The position numbers and the translations under genes are program-made. From the NCBI GenBank assembly GCA_037176725.1, contig JAZBRS010000039.1:20930001-20994000 (forward strand): a stretch of DNA of 64,000 bases. Direction: 5' to 3'. Under the pieces are notes generated by a model. That model ran no database searches, was not told the DNA's origin, and worked only from the letters and a program-made list of their open reading frames with translations. Source of the stretch: Posidonia oceanica (Eukaryota; Streptophyta; Magnoliopsida; Alismatales; Posidoniaceae). Below are positions 41,101-51,200 of this stretch, one piece after another; the first letter of the stretch is position 1, and each line of letters starts with the position of its first letter.

Positions 41101-43905
41101 TCCTGCCTTAAGTTTTTACATTTTTGCGTTCTGGTCCTTAGTTTATTTAAGTTGCTTAGTTTTCAATTTAATATCATGCTAAATTGCTTATCTTATTCCT
41201 GTTTTTCAGTATTTTCATTCTGGTCCTTTTACTGTGCTGTGTAGTTGTAATTTTTTATGCTCTGGCCCCTCTACTCTTGATTATTGCATTCAGGTCCTGT
41301 TTTAAATCAGTTCATTTATTTACATGCATTTTACCATACTGCATTGCATTCCAAGTCCTTGTATTTTACTGTTTTTGCATTCAGGTCCCATGCACTGTAG
41401 AACTTAGGGTTTATTTTCTTGTTTTGCATACTGCATTGCACATTTGCCCCCCAGTTTTTGCATATTTTTGTTTGGGTCCATTTTAAATGGACAGTAACTC
41501 TTGCATGCATTTTTAGCTTATTGTATTGCATTTTTGACCCTGATCTTTTTGAAAATCACACTGTAGTTCGGTAATCTATTTTTCAGAGTATATTTTGCAT
41601 ATAAAATTGCATATTTGACCCCTGCATGATTTGAAAATCACACATAGAGCCTTGCATCTTTTGAAAAATCATGTGAAAAGACTGTTTTGCCCCCAAGTTG
41701 CATTTTAGCTCCTATGTTTGCAAAAATTGCATGTAGACCCTCCACTTGCATTCCCGGACTCCCCAGAACCCCTGTTTTCTGGAAAATTTGCATTTTAGCC
41801 CCTTCCTTTTTCAAAAAATACTTTTAAACCCCCGTTCTTTCCAAATGGCTTTTCCTTGTCTTCTCTGGCTTTGCATTGCATTCCGCATCCATTTAATCTT
41901 GCATTTAAGCTCCCCTTTGCATACACCAAGCACTTCTAACTCCCCTTCACTTGGGAGGACCTTCAGCACACCCCTAGGACCTCCTGAACACCTAGATCTG
42001 TTCTCCTCTTCTGTTCTGGCCCTGCCGCTCCGAAGTTGCGATATCTTTCAATCCGACCGTCGGATCTCCTCAAGTAAGCTGCCCAGGTGACCGCAGCGAA
42101 GCGCTCTTCAGCATGGACCAAACAGATCTTCGATCAGACTCCCGGATCTCCAGGTATATCTTCCCGAACTTCTGCACTACATTCATCTTGCATGCCATTT
42201 GCACCGTTTTGCGTGCCCTTTACTTTTCTTGCCTCGTTTTGTGTGCCATCGCGTTTTATCGCTCCGTTTTGCACGCCGCTTCTTTGTCTTGCACCGTTTT
42301 GCGTGCCTTTTAGTTTTCTCGCCCAGTTTCGCGTGTTTTCATGTTTTATCGCTCCGTTTTGCGCACCGCTTCCCTGTCTTGCACCGTTTTGCGTGCCTTT
42401 TAGTTTCCTTGCCTCGTTTCGCGTGTTTCCTTGCCTTATCGCTCCGTTTTGCGTGCCACTTCTCTATTTCGCACCGTTTTGCGTGCCTTTTACTTTCTTC
42501 ACCTCGTTTTGCGTGCCATCGCGTTTTCTCGCTCCGTTTTGCACGCCACTTCTCTGTCTTGCACCGTTTTGCGTGCCTTTTAGTTTTCTCGCCCCGTTTC
42601 GCGTGTTTTCATGTTTTATCGCTCCGTTTTGCACGCCACTTCCCTGTCTTGCACTGTTTTGCGTGCCTTTTAGTTTCCTTGCCCCGTTTCGCGTGTTTCC
42701 TTGCCTTCTCGCTCCATTTTGCGCGCCACTTCTCTGTCTTGCACCGTTTTACGTGCCTTTTAGTTTTCTCGCCCCGTTTCGCGTGTTTTCATGTTTTATC
42801 GCTCCGTTTTGCGCGCCGCTTCCCTGTCTTGCACCGTTTTGCGTGCCTTTTAGCTTTCTCACCCCGTTTTGCGTGTTTTCTTGTTTTCTCGCTCCGTTTT
42901 GCGCGCCACTTCTCTGCCTCGCACCGTTTTGCGTGCCCTTTAGTTTTTTTTCGTCTCGTTTTGCGTGTTTTCAAGTTTTCTCGCTCCGTTTTCCGGGCCT
43001 CTTCTCTGTCTTGCACCGTTTTGCGTACCCTTTCGTCTTCTCGTCTCGTTTTGCGTGCCCTGGTGTTTTCTTGCCCAGTTTTGCGCACTTCTTTCGTTTT
43101 CTCGCACGGTTTCGCGTCCCTGTTCCGTTCCTTGCATCATTTTGCATGCCAACCCTGTTCTCGCATCTTTTTGCATACTCGTTTCGTTCCTCGCACTGTT
43201 TTACACTGTTTTCCCTTGCATGTCGATCGCATTGCATGGTTTTCTCGCTGTTTCGTCTTTTCGCCTGCATTTGCATATAGGGCGATGATGCTTACTGTCC
43301 GGAGTTCTCACGAGCCAGGTTTCGCCCGGTTCGGAACACGGACAGCGTTGCTGAGCGTTTAGATTGCACGTTTACTTCCTTGCATCGCTTTCCATCACTT
43401 GGAGCACACCCTTGAGCATATAGACAGGCATTCATTGGCACTTAGGCATTCAAAGTCTGCATTTCCCTGCATATGCGAGCGTAAGCCTAGAAAGACCGAT
43501 TCTCGGGCGTGTCGGGGGTGCCTAACACCTTCCCCGCGCGTAACAGGAGTCCTTACCCTCTCTTGGCCCGCAATGACCATACTGCCCTTGTCCTAGGCAC
43601 GAGTCACCTCATTTGCATTCATTTGCATCTTATTTCTTTTGCATTGCTTTGCTTTGCATCTTTTGCTTGGTTTTGCGTGATTATTCGCGCATTTCCCCGG
43701 TTTTCCTCGTCTTCCGATTTAATAGACTTGGTGGCGACTCCGATTTTGTCTTATCTTCTTCTTTTCTTTCCATTTTTCCCTCTTTAAATGTTTTCGAGTT
43801 AGGTCTTCCTTCTCGGACATAGCCGCTTATAGTGAGCCTGATTCCGATCGGTGCACGCGAGCTTTGGCATCGTGCATGGACGATCCGAACACCGGGATTA
43901 CAACA
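38125..43905 (+). repeat. 3' LTR of element B (5781 bp)
   Basis: It starts TGTAGACACC, ends GGGATTACAACA, and is followed by CCCGC at 43906-43910. It is nearly identical to 17451-22963 apart from a longer array, two fewer A in a homopolymer near 39235, and a cluster of substitutions in its first 450 bp. No genes. Confidence 0.95.
42199..43217 (+). repeat. 30/90-bp array in B 3' LTR, expanded by three 90-bp units
   Basis: It has the same unit as in the 5' LTR, with about 34 units. The difference of 270 bp equals three 90-bp triplets, so unequal exchange or slippage has worked on whole triplets. It also has more base differences per length than the rest of the LTR. Confidence 0.9.
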
Positions 43906-43910
43906 CCCGC
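43906..43910. other. Target-site duplication of element B, right copy (CCCGC)
   Basis: It matches 17446-17450. Element A sequence resumes immediately afterwards. Confidence 0.95.
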
Positions 43911-44119
43911 ATTCGCCGGACTGCTGCCAATTCCCTTTGTTTATTTATGCTTAACTGCCATGTTCTGTTATCAACTGCTGAATGCATATGGAACTACTTT
44001 ATCAGCCTCAGTTTCTGTTTATTGTCAAAGAATATACGCATGCGAGATCTGACTGTTTATTGATAGCAGGTACTTTCAAGCTTCTGCAGCTATCTGCCTG
44101 TCCCTCTGTAATCAGTATA
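43911..44119 (+). other. A spacer, continued, before DUF7745-like pseudogene
   Basis: T-rich, intron-like sequence with ATAGCAGGTAC near 44065-44075 corresponds to B's CAACAGGTATC. It may hold a splice acceptor for the extra gene. No coding. Confidence 0.45.
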
Positions 44120-45321
44120 ATGGGCTTTCCTACTCTGCTAACTCCTGCACACTGCTCAGAAGCCCTACGAGAATGGATCAGCAGGCTCACTCTACAAGAC
44201 TGTGAATAGCTGCGCCTGTGGGGCATACCAACCAAGCTGCTGAAGGCTGCTGATGTGGAGGTCAGCCGCCACCTTCTGTGTGCCGCCGTAAGATTCTGGA
44301 AGCCGGCGCATCATGTCTTCCGTTTCAACAAGACTGAGCTGACACCTACACTGGAAGAGGTGCGTCGGATCTGCAGCTTTTCAAAGATCATGGGGCCGCC
44401 TGCTTTCATGAGGCGAGATGGATATCTCAAGGTCCTGAGCCAGCTAACTGGCTCCCCACTCGAACCTGTCAACAGAAACTAATCTGCACCAGCGGGCCTG
44501 AACCTATGCTTCGCCTTGCGCACTTCGATGATATCATAAACAAGCGCGCAGAACTCAGAGACGAGCTGTGGCTCCAAGGATTTGTTATCCGCTTCCTGGG
44601 CGAACTGATCTTTACCCATGGCCGACTGACAGTGGCCATCGAGGTTGCAGAGATTGCATTAGTAGTGGTGACCCAGCACATAGACCTGGCACCAGTTGTC
44701 CTGGCAGAGACCTATCGCGGGCTGGACCGCATCTCTCATCGCTGCCGCCACTTCCACGGTTGCGGAGCACTCATACAAGTCTGGCTGACCGCGCACTTAG
44801 AGATGAACCTCTTGCGCCCTCAAGTGCATGCCTTCGAAGCCTACTGCAACAGCGCCCGTGCCAAGACAGAAAAGAGCGTCAAAGAAGAGTATGAGAGGCT
44901 GTCAGCACTGACTGACGACGCTATAACCTGGCGTATTGTCCCCTCTGTAGCTGAGCCATTTACTGTCTTCTTCAGCGCGTGCGACACGCGGCTGATCATT
45001 CTACCAGGCTTCACAGCAGGCGTAGAGTACCATCCAATCAGGGTCATGCGCCAGTTCGGCTTCCAGCAGGGCGCCTTCATTGACAGTACAGCGCCCGAGC
45101 TTCTACAGATGTACCCTCTCAGCACAACTACCCCAACCAAGAAGCTTGCTAGTCTGATGCAGCATGGGGTCCAATCAACAGACATTGCAGCTGTGAGAGG
45201 TGTAGGATGTACCCCTGAGTATGAAGCTGAAGTCCGACAGCTCTGGCTTATCACTGAAATTCCGCCAGGCGGCCCTTTGTTTCCCGACTCCCGGCAGTCG
45301 AAGAAGGCCCGAGTTGACTAG
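44120..45321 (+). pseudogene. A copy of the DUF7745 / PMD-like gene (one stop, one frameshift)
   Basis: The ATG at 44120 aligns with B's 34285 start (MGFPTLL). TAG at 44207-44209 replaces AAG of B, and a 1-bp loss near 44440-44475 moves the frame; from 44506 to 45321 the frame is open to the end. Despite clear nucleotide divergence from B, most differences are conservative (Ile/Val, Asp/Glu, Lys/Arg). Long identical stretches include TQHIDLAPVVLAETYRGLD and SHRCRHFHGCG, which argues that the family's gene was under purifying selection before this copy died. Confidence 0.82.
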
Positions 45322-45637
45322 GCCCTTGTGCAACCATCATATGGTCTTCTTTCAGATTATGCTGTACATTTCTGGCCTGCCACAGGCATTGTACTCACCA
45401 AGCTTTATCAATGAAAAACTGTTTCTGCTTTTTGCTTGCACATCAAGATTCTTTGCTGTATTGCATATCATTATCATCACCATCTTGGGCCCTCTAACCA
45501 GACTTGCAGACATCACAACGCAGCAAAGTCCTCAGCACCCAATCTGGAGTCCAGAGCATCTGCGGACCCGCGTCGTCGAGCTACGCCATCTGGCGTCCCC
45601 AACTGATCGCCCCGAGTTGGATCATCGTCCCCTACGG
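45322..45637 (+). other. A sequence after DUF7745-like pseudogene
   Basis: Non-coding 3' sequence alignable with B 35488-35760 (TGTGCTGTAC-type T-rich stretch, GCAAAGTCCTCAGCA). It leads into the 83-bp array. No feature beyond that. Confidence 0.5.
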
Positions 45638-46135
45638 GCTGGCACCCCAAACTGCTCGGCGAAAGGTCCGTCAACCTGTCATCCTCCTCAGCTGATCATC
45701 CCCAGCTGAGTCCCCTGCGGGCTGGCACCTCAAACTGCTCGGCGAAAGGTCCGTCAACCTGTCATCCTCCTCAGCTGATCATCCCCAGCTGAGTCCCCTG
45801 CGGGCTGGCACCCCAAACTGCTCGGCGAAAGGTCTGTCAACCTGTCATCCTCCTCAGCTGATCATCCCCAGCTGAGTCCCCTGCAGGCTGGCACCCCAAA
45901 CTGCTCGGCGAAAGGTCCGTCAACCTGTCATCCTCCTCAGCTGATCATCCCCAGCTGAGTCCCCTACGGGCTGGCACCCCAAACTGCTCGATGAAAGGTC
46001 CGTCAACCTGTCATCCTCCTCAGCTGATCATCCCCAGCTGAGTCTCCTACGGGCTGGCACCCCAAACTGCTCGGCGAAAGGTCCGTCAACCTGTCATCCT
46101 CCTCAGCTGATCGTCCCCAGCTGAGTCCCCAGCGG
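45638..46135 (+). repeat. Six 83-bp tandem units in A 3' region
   Basis: Units start at 45638, 45721, 45804, 45887, 45970 and 46053; a seventh, diverged start is at 46136. Each holds GGCA-CCCCAAAC-TGCT, then GAAAGG-TCCGTCAA-CCTGTC, then CAGCTGATCATCCCCAGCTG. The first two are the same pair of stem-loops that occurs once in B (35780-35850) and repeatedly in D. Near-identity of units indicates recent amplification. Confidence 0.9.
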
Positions 46136-46219
46136 GCTAGTACCCCAAACTACTCGTCTAACAAGCACGACAATCTTGTCATCACCCTCTGCTTTCGATA
46201 CCAAGGACGCGTTGGCCAG

Positions 46220-46246
46220 CCCCTGGTATCATCCCGACACCAGGGG
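46220..46246 (+). other. 12-bp-arm hairpin in A 3' region
   Basis: CCCCTGGTATCA and CGACACCAGGGG pair with mismatches near the tip, and CATCTTTT follows. It is homologous to the hairpins at 35868 in B and 62836/63122 in D. Confidence 0.6.
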
Positions 46247-46319
46247 CATCTTTTGATCGCCCCTTGGTATCATTCTTCCCCTCTTTCCCCTATGATATTC
46301 CTAGTGTCATAGGATGATT

Positions 46320-46880
46320 TCTTCTCATCATTACCTCATCCCCTCTTTGCCGACCGATAAGTCCGATATCTTATCAACCAATCATTCTCATCATTACCTC
46401 ATCCCCCTCTTTATCTCATCATTACCTCATCCCCTCTTTGCCGGCCGATAAGTCCGATATCTTATCAACCAATCATTCTCATCATTACCTCATCCCCCTC
46501 TTTATCTCATCATTACCTCATCCCCTCTTTGCCGGCCGATAAGTCCGATATCTTATCAACCAATCATTCTCATCATTACCTCATCCCCCTCTTTATCTCA
46601 TCATTACCTCATCCCCTCTTTGCCGGCCGATAAGTCCGATATCTTATCAACCAATCATTCTCATCATTACCTCATCCCCCTCTTTATCTCATCAGTACCT
46701 CATCCCCTCTTTGCCGGCCGATAAGTCCGATATCTTATCAACCAATCGCTCTCATCATTACCTCACCCCCTCTTTAGCAATAATTCTCATCATGATCTCA
46801 TCCCCTCTTTAGTAGTAATTCTCATCATGATCTCATCCCCTCTTTAGCAGTAATTCTCATCATGATCTCATCCCCTCTTA
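46320..46880 (+). repeat. 91-bp tandem units and CTCATCAT repeats in A 3' region
   Basis: The 91-bp unit recurs with the stem-loop GATAAGTCCGATATCTTATC at 46356, 46447, 46538, 46629 and 46720. Each is followed by CTCATCATTACCTCATCCCC stretches. From 46745 shorter CTCATCATGATC units follow. B has the same ingredients without the 91-bp register, so the array arose in A's line. Confidence 0.9.
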
Positions 46881-46885
46881 TCAAA

Positions 46886-47665
46886 CAATCAATCACATTC
46901 TAGGCTGATATCCTAAACTATCTGCTCAGGCTGATATCCTAAACTATCTGCTCAGGCTGATATCCTAAACTATCTGCTCAGGCTGATATCCTAAACTATC
47001 TGCTCTCAGGCTGATAACCTAAACTATCATCTGGGCCGATCCATGGTTGGCCCACAGTTGTGTTATACGGCTGACATCCAGTAACTGTCCCTTGCAATTG
47101 CGGTCACCAGTTGATAGGACTGTAAACTATCGTTAGGCTGATATCCTAAACTATCACCAGCAATTGCATTATACGGCTGATATCCAGTAACTATCCCTCG
47201 CAATGCCGTTTCCAGTTGATAGGACTGTAAACTATCCGCCAGTTGATAGGTCTGTAAACTATCTGCCAGTTGATAGGTCTATAAACTATCGCTCCAGTTG
47301 ATAGGACTGTAAACTATCCGGCATTTGCGTTATACGGCTGATACCCAGTAACTATCACTCATGGTTTGTGGCTTCCAGTTGATAGGTCTGTAAACTATCC
47401 GCCAGTTGATAGGTTTGTAAACTATCCGCCAGTTGATAGGTCTGTAAACTATCCGCCAGTTGATAGGACTGTAAACTATCCCACACAACCATGTTATACG
47501 GCTGATATCCAGTAACTATCACTCACAACTGCTCCAGGCTGATAACCTAAACTATCACTCCAGGCTGATAACCTAAACTATCGCTCTAGGCTGATAACCT
47601 AAACTATCACTCCCGGTTGATAGGAACGTAAACTATCCGGACGATAAGCCCGTCACCTTATCACT
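46886..47665 (+). repeat. Array of small stem-loops in A 3' region
   Basis: About 25 units. First come GGCTGATATCCTAAACTATC units spaced 25 bp (46900-47030). Then ACGGCTGACATCCAGTAACTG-type and GTTGATAGGACTGTAAAC-type units alternate. It closes with GATAAG-CCCGTCAC-CTTATC at 47644-47663, the same closing unit as in B (37650) though with a different loop. Confidence 0.85.
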
Positions 47666-48194
47666 TTTTTGGCGTGGCCTTGCCCCAGGAAGGCAAAGTC
47701 ATGCACCTCATTTTTTGCGATAGGAGAGTTGGCCTCTCTCCCTTCGCACCCCTCTTTTCTCTTTGCTAGCTTGCTCCCCGGGCGCGGACAGGCTGCACCC
47801 TGTTTTTCCCTCGCTTTGTCGCGCAAGTCTGGCCTCCCTGCCAGATCCTCGCGCCACATCGTGCCTTTTTATCATTCCTCTTGCATCATCTTAGCACTTC
47901 CTCAGCTAGCACTGCATATTACTTTAACATCATCACCATCACTTGCACAGCATCAACATCTATTCTAGCTGCACTAACTTTTATGCTAACTTCTTGCATT
48001 GCATTTGCATCAGCATGCATCGCACTGCACAGCATCCATCTGCACCTAGCATCTTGCATTGCGGCAACGGGCAACGATCTTCGGTGCATCCGCCGAATAA
48101 GTAGCTCACGCCCATAGCAACCCGCTGCTCCCGCCGGTCAGATGGGGTGTCTTGTCAACCCTGAGCAGCAGCCTTGCTCCGCTTGACCTTGCTC
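47666..48194 (+). other. A spacer between hairpin array and PPT
   Basis: Non-coding. A hairpin with arms TTGCC/GGCAA and loop CCAGGAA (47680s) sits where B has CTCCGTC/GACGGAG. A CAT-rich stretch (47880-48060), CATCCGCCGAAT and a GC-rich end follow, as in B. Confidence 0.5.
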
Positions 48195-48203
48195 AGGGAG
48201 GGG
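48195..48203 (+). other. Polypurine tract of element A
   Basis: AGGGAGGGG then CATC precede the 3' LTR start at 48208, exactly as in B. Confidence 0.8.
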
Positions 48204-48207
48204 CATC

Positions 48208-51200
48208 TGTTGACACCCCATCTTGGCAGGCTTGGATCCTTGGAGCCCTCCTGGCGATTGCTGGACTCAAACCCAAAACCAAACCCTAATCCTCTTCTTT
48301 ACCCTCCAAAATCAGCCCATCTTGACCTAAGCCTTTACCCCTCTTCCCAAGCTCAAAACCTAACCAAAATCCATAGGAAAACCCACCAACACCCACTTAG
48401 CAAGCCTACCCAAGAACCTAGAAATTTCCAAACCTAGACCATTCCCAAAAACCCTAGAAAACCTAGGCAAAACTCTCCTTTTTCTACACCTTGAAACCCC
48501 TCCAAAACCTTTTTAGAATCAAACCAAAACCTCAGAACCAACACCTCAAACCCTAGACTGCCCACTCACCAATTTTCACCTCATTCCAAGACCCTTAAGC
48601 CCCCCTTTCATCCAAATTATCTTTTTCTCTCTCCGGGATTATCATTTTCTCTCTCCTCTCTCTCTCCTGATTATCATCTCTCTTTTCATCCCCTTTTTGC
48701 CCTTTTTCTGGCCTGGCTGTGGGCCCCCTTTGTACTTCTATCCCTTCTCTATCTTATTCCTATTTTTACTTTATTTTTAGCTTTTTTTCTGAATTTTAAA
48801 AATCATTTCTCTCCAACCTATCTCTTTTCCTTTTATTTCCCTCTTTTTCCCTTTTCCTTCTTCCTTCTCTTTTCCTTTGCCTTCTCTTGCAAAAATCCAT
48901 GAAAACCCCTAAAAATCTGTAAAACCCCAAAATATAAAAGAAACAAATCAGAACCCTAAGAAAAGCAATTAAAAAACATTAAACAAGCAATTAAAAACCT
49001 AAACTTAACTAAATCAAACTAAAAGGAAAACCAAGCATGTAAGCTAAAAAATGCAAAACAAATCAAAAGAAAACACTAAAAAATCAAGGAAAAAACTAAA
49101 ATAAAACCAAAACCCACCAAAAGTAAGAACCCCAACAAAAGAATTAAAAAACAAACCCTAAAAAGAAGAATTAAAAAACAAACACCAAAACAAGTAATTA
49201 AAGAAACAAAGAGACTTAACCTAACAAACCTAAGAGAAAAAACAAACTAAAAACTTAATTAAAAGGAAAAGAAAAACACATCTAAAAGACTTAAAAACAC
49301 CCTATCAAACCAGAAAAATCTAACTCCAAGAAAAATCAACAAATAAAAATCAAAGCATAATTTAAAAGACTTAAGAAAGAAAAAACCCTAAGAAGACTAA
49401 GACTTAAAAACCTAAAACCAATCCTGATTAATACAAAAATAAATCCTAAAAAATCCTAATCAATGTCCTGAGTATCTAACAAGAGAAACACAATTTTTAA
49501 AACAATTTAAAAAAGGGTTTAACAAACATTTAATCAAGTGAAAACCAATTAAAAGCAAAACCAAAACCCTAATCAAGCCCAAAACACATTAATCAACCCA
49601 AAATGGCCATTAAAAAATTTAATTAAAATCCTAATCTACATCACAACCTTTCTAATATTTTTATTTATTTTTAGTTCATTTTTACTAATTTTATTTCCCC
49701 ATTCTACCCTCTCTTCTTTCTTACCTCTCTTTTTCTTTCTTTCCTTTCCTTACTGGGCCCAATCCAGCCCGTTTTTCTTTTTTCCTTTATTTCTTTTTTT
49801 CCTTCGGCCCGCAGCAGTCCGGCCCACGCTCCTCCTTCTTCCTCCTGCTCCTTCTGCAGATTTTTTGCAACTCTCTCCTGCGGCGAACAACAGCCTTCCC
49901 TCCTCCTTTTTCAAATTCAAAGCCATCCATCCCGTCAATCCACAGCAGCTCGCCGCCTCTCTTCCATCTCAGCACCAATTCCGGAGGCTTTCAATGCCGG
50001 TCGCCTCGCCATCTCTTGTCTGCTGCAGTGGCCGTCGGTGGAATTTGAAATTCTGCAGCGCGCCAGCAGCCACCTCCTCCTCATATAAGCCTCCAGTCAT
50101 CTCCTCCTTCCTTCGGCTTCGAACGATCCAGAGAGAGAGCGAGCGATCAGAAAACCCTGAGAGACCCATCCCTTTGCAACTTCCTCCACCTGAGCGACCT
50201 TCCTCTTTCTTCCTCTCTGCCTCCTCCAATTTCCAGAAAAAGAGAGCAGTAGAGGAGGGTGCTTGAGCGTCCTCCTTGGCATCCCGGAGAGAGACCTCCA
50301 ATTCCCCAGCATCCCCCATCCAATTCTTCTCTTTTTCCCCCTGAAATCAACAGCCAACCGCCCTCTTCATTTTCCAGTAATCCAGCACCCTTCCCGGCCT
50401 TAGAACTTCTCCAAATCGCTCCCCCAAATCCACCCAGCAACCAGCCTTCATTCCTCCACCATTTCACGGCCATTCCCCCACTGAAATCACCCCAGAAATC
50501 CACCTGAAAAGCCAACTGAACCCAACCTAACTCTCTTCTCAATTCCCTTCGCTCCAGTCCACTACTTCCCATCAAACTCCACCCAGATAATCACCAGACA
50601 TCCACCTTTCCAGAGCACCAGACCTCCAGCCCTCTCCCTCACCACAGGCCGAGAACAACACAACAAACACCTGCACCTTCTTCTGACCAGAAAACCCACC
50701 AGCTTGCAATCTCCACCCACAGCCTCCCAAAACCCAATTCAACCGCCCAGAACCCTTCAACAGACCTCCAGCAATCTTCCAGAAGCCCCCGTCTAGCCTG
50801 AGGAGTAGCAGACACCCCCCCGGCCTCCGGCTGCCACTCTGAACCCACGACCTGCCGAATCTCTCTCCGGTCTGTACAGCTCGTGTCTGATCATCTGGGA
50901 AGCTCCGGAGGACCGTTCTGAGGTGACTCCAGCCCTCGTGAGCAGCGGACAGCGCCCGCAGCTACCGGACGGACCCCACCGGCGACTCCTGAGGCCACCT
51001 ACGTCGGGAGGGCATCTCAGACGCGGACCCAGGTAAAAGTTTCTTCCCCTAGCCCCCTTTTCTTCCCCTGTTGCTTCTCAGCCCCTTAGAAGTAGGTTTC
51101 CAGCCCTCCAGACGCTCCTGCAGCTCACCGGTCTTCCCGTCTTCTCCGGTGCCGGTCCCCTGATCTCCGGACGCTCCGCCTAGCAGAACGGACTCCCGAC

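Larger units (their letters stand above)
17451..43905 (+). mobile_element. Element B: near-complete Tat/Ogre-like retrotransposon, 26.5 kb
   Basis: Both LTRs start TGTAGACACC and end GGGATTACAACA; CCCGC duplications flank them. Internal order: PBS 22965, leader, polyprotein 24291-32936, spacer, DUF7745-like gene 34285-35487, repeat-rich 3' region, PPT 38112. Over most of their length the two LTRs differ at only a handful of bases, so insertion was recent. A single TAG in pol is the only clear coding lesion. The LTRs are a family separate from A's, although the internal coding regions of A and B are close. Confidence 0.95.

Noticed and set aside
42087..43280. Open frames of 300-400 codons in B's LTR arrays (also 21415-22420)
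   Set aside because: The 30-bp unit keeps several frames open at once on both strands; the peptides are simple repeats and change length with the array. No start context or homology.
46320..46880. Regular repeats resembling a CRISPR array
   Set aside because: Units are direct tandem copies without unique spacers, in a plant retrotransposon 3' region; no cas genes.
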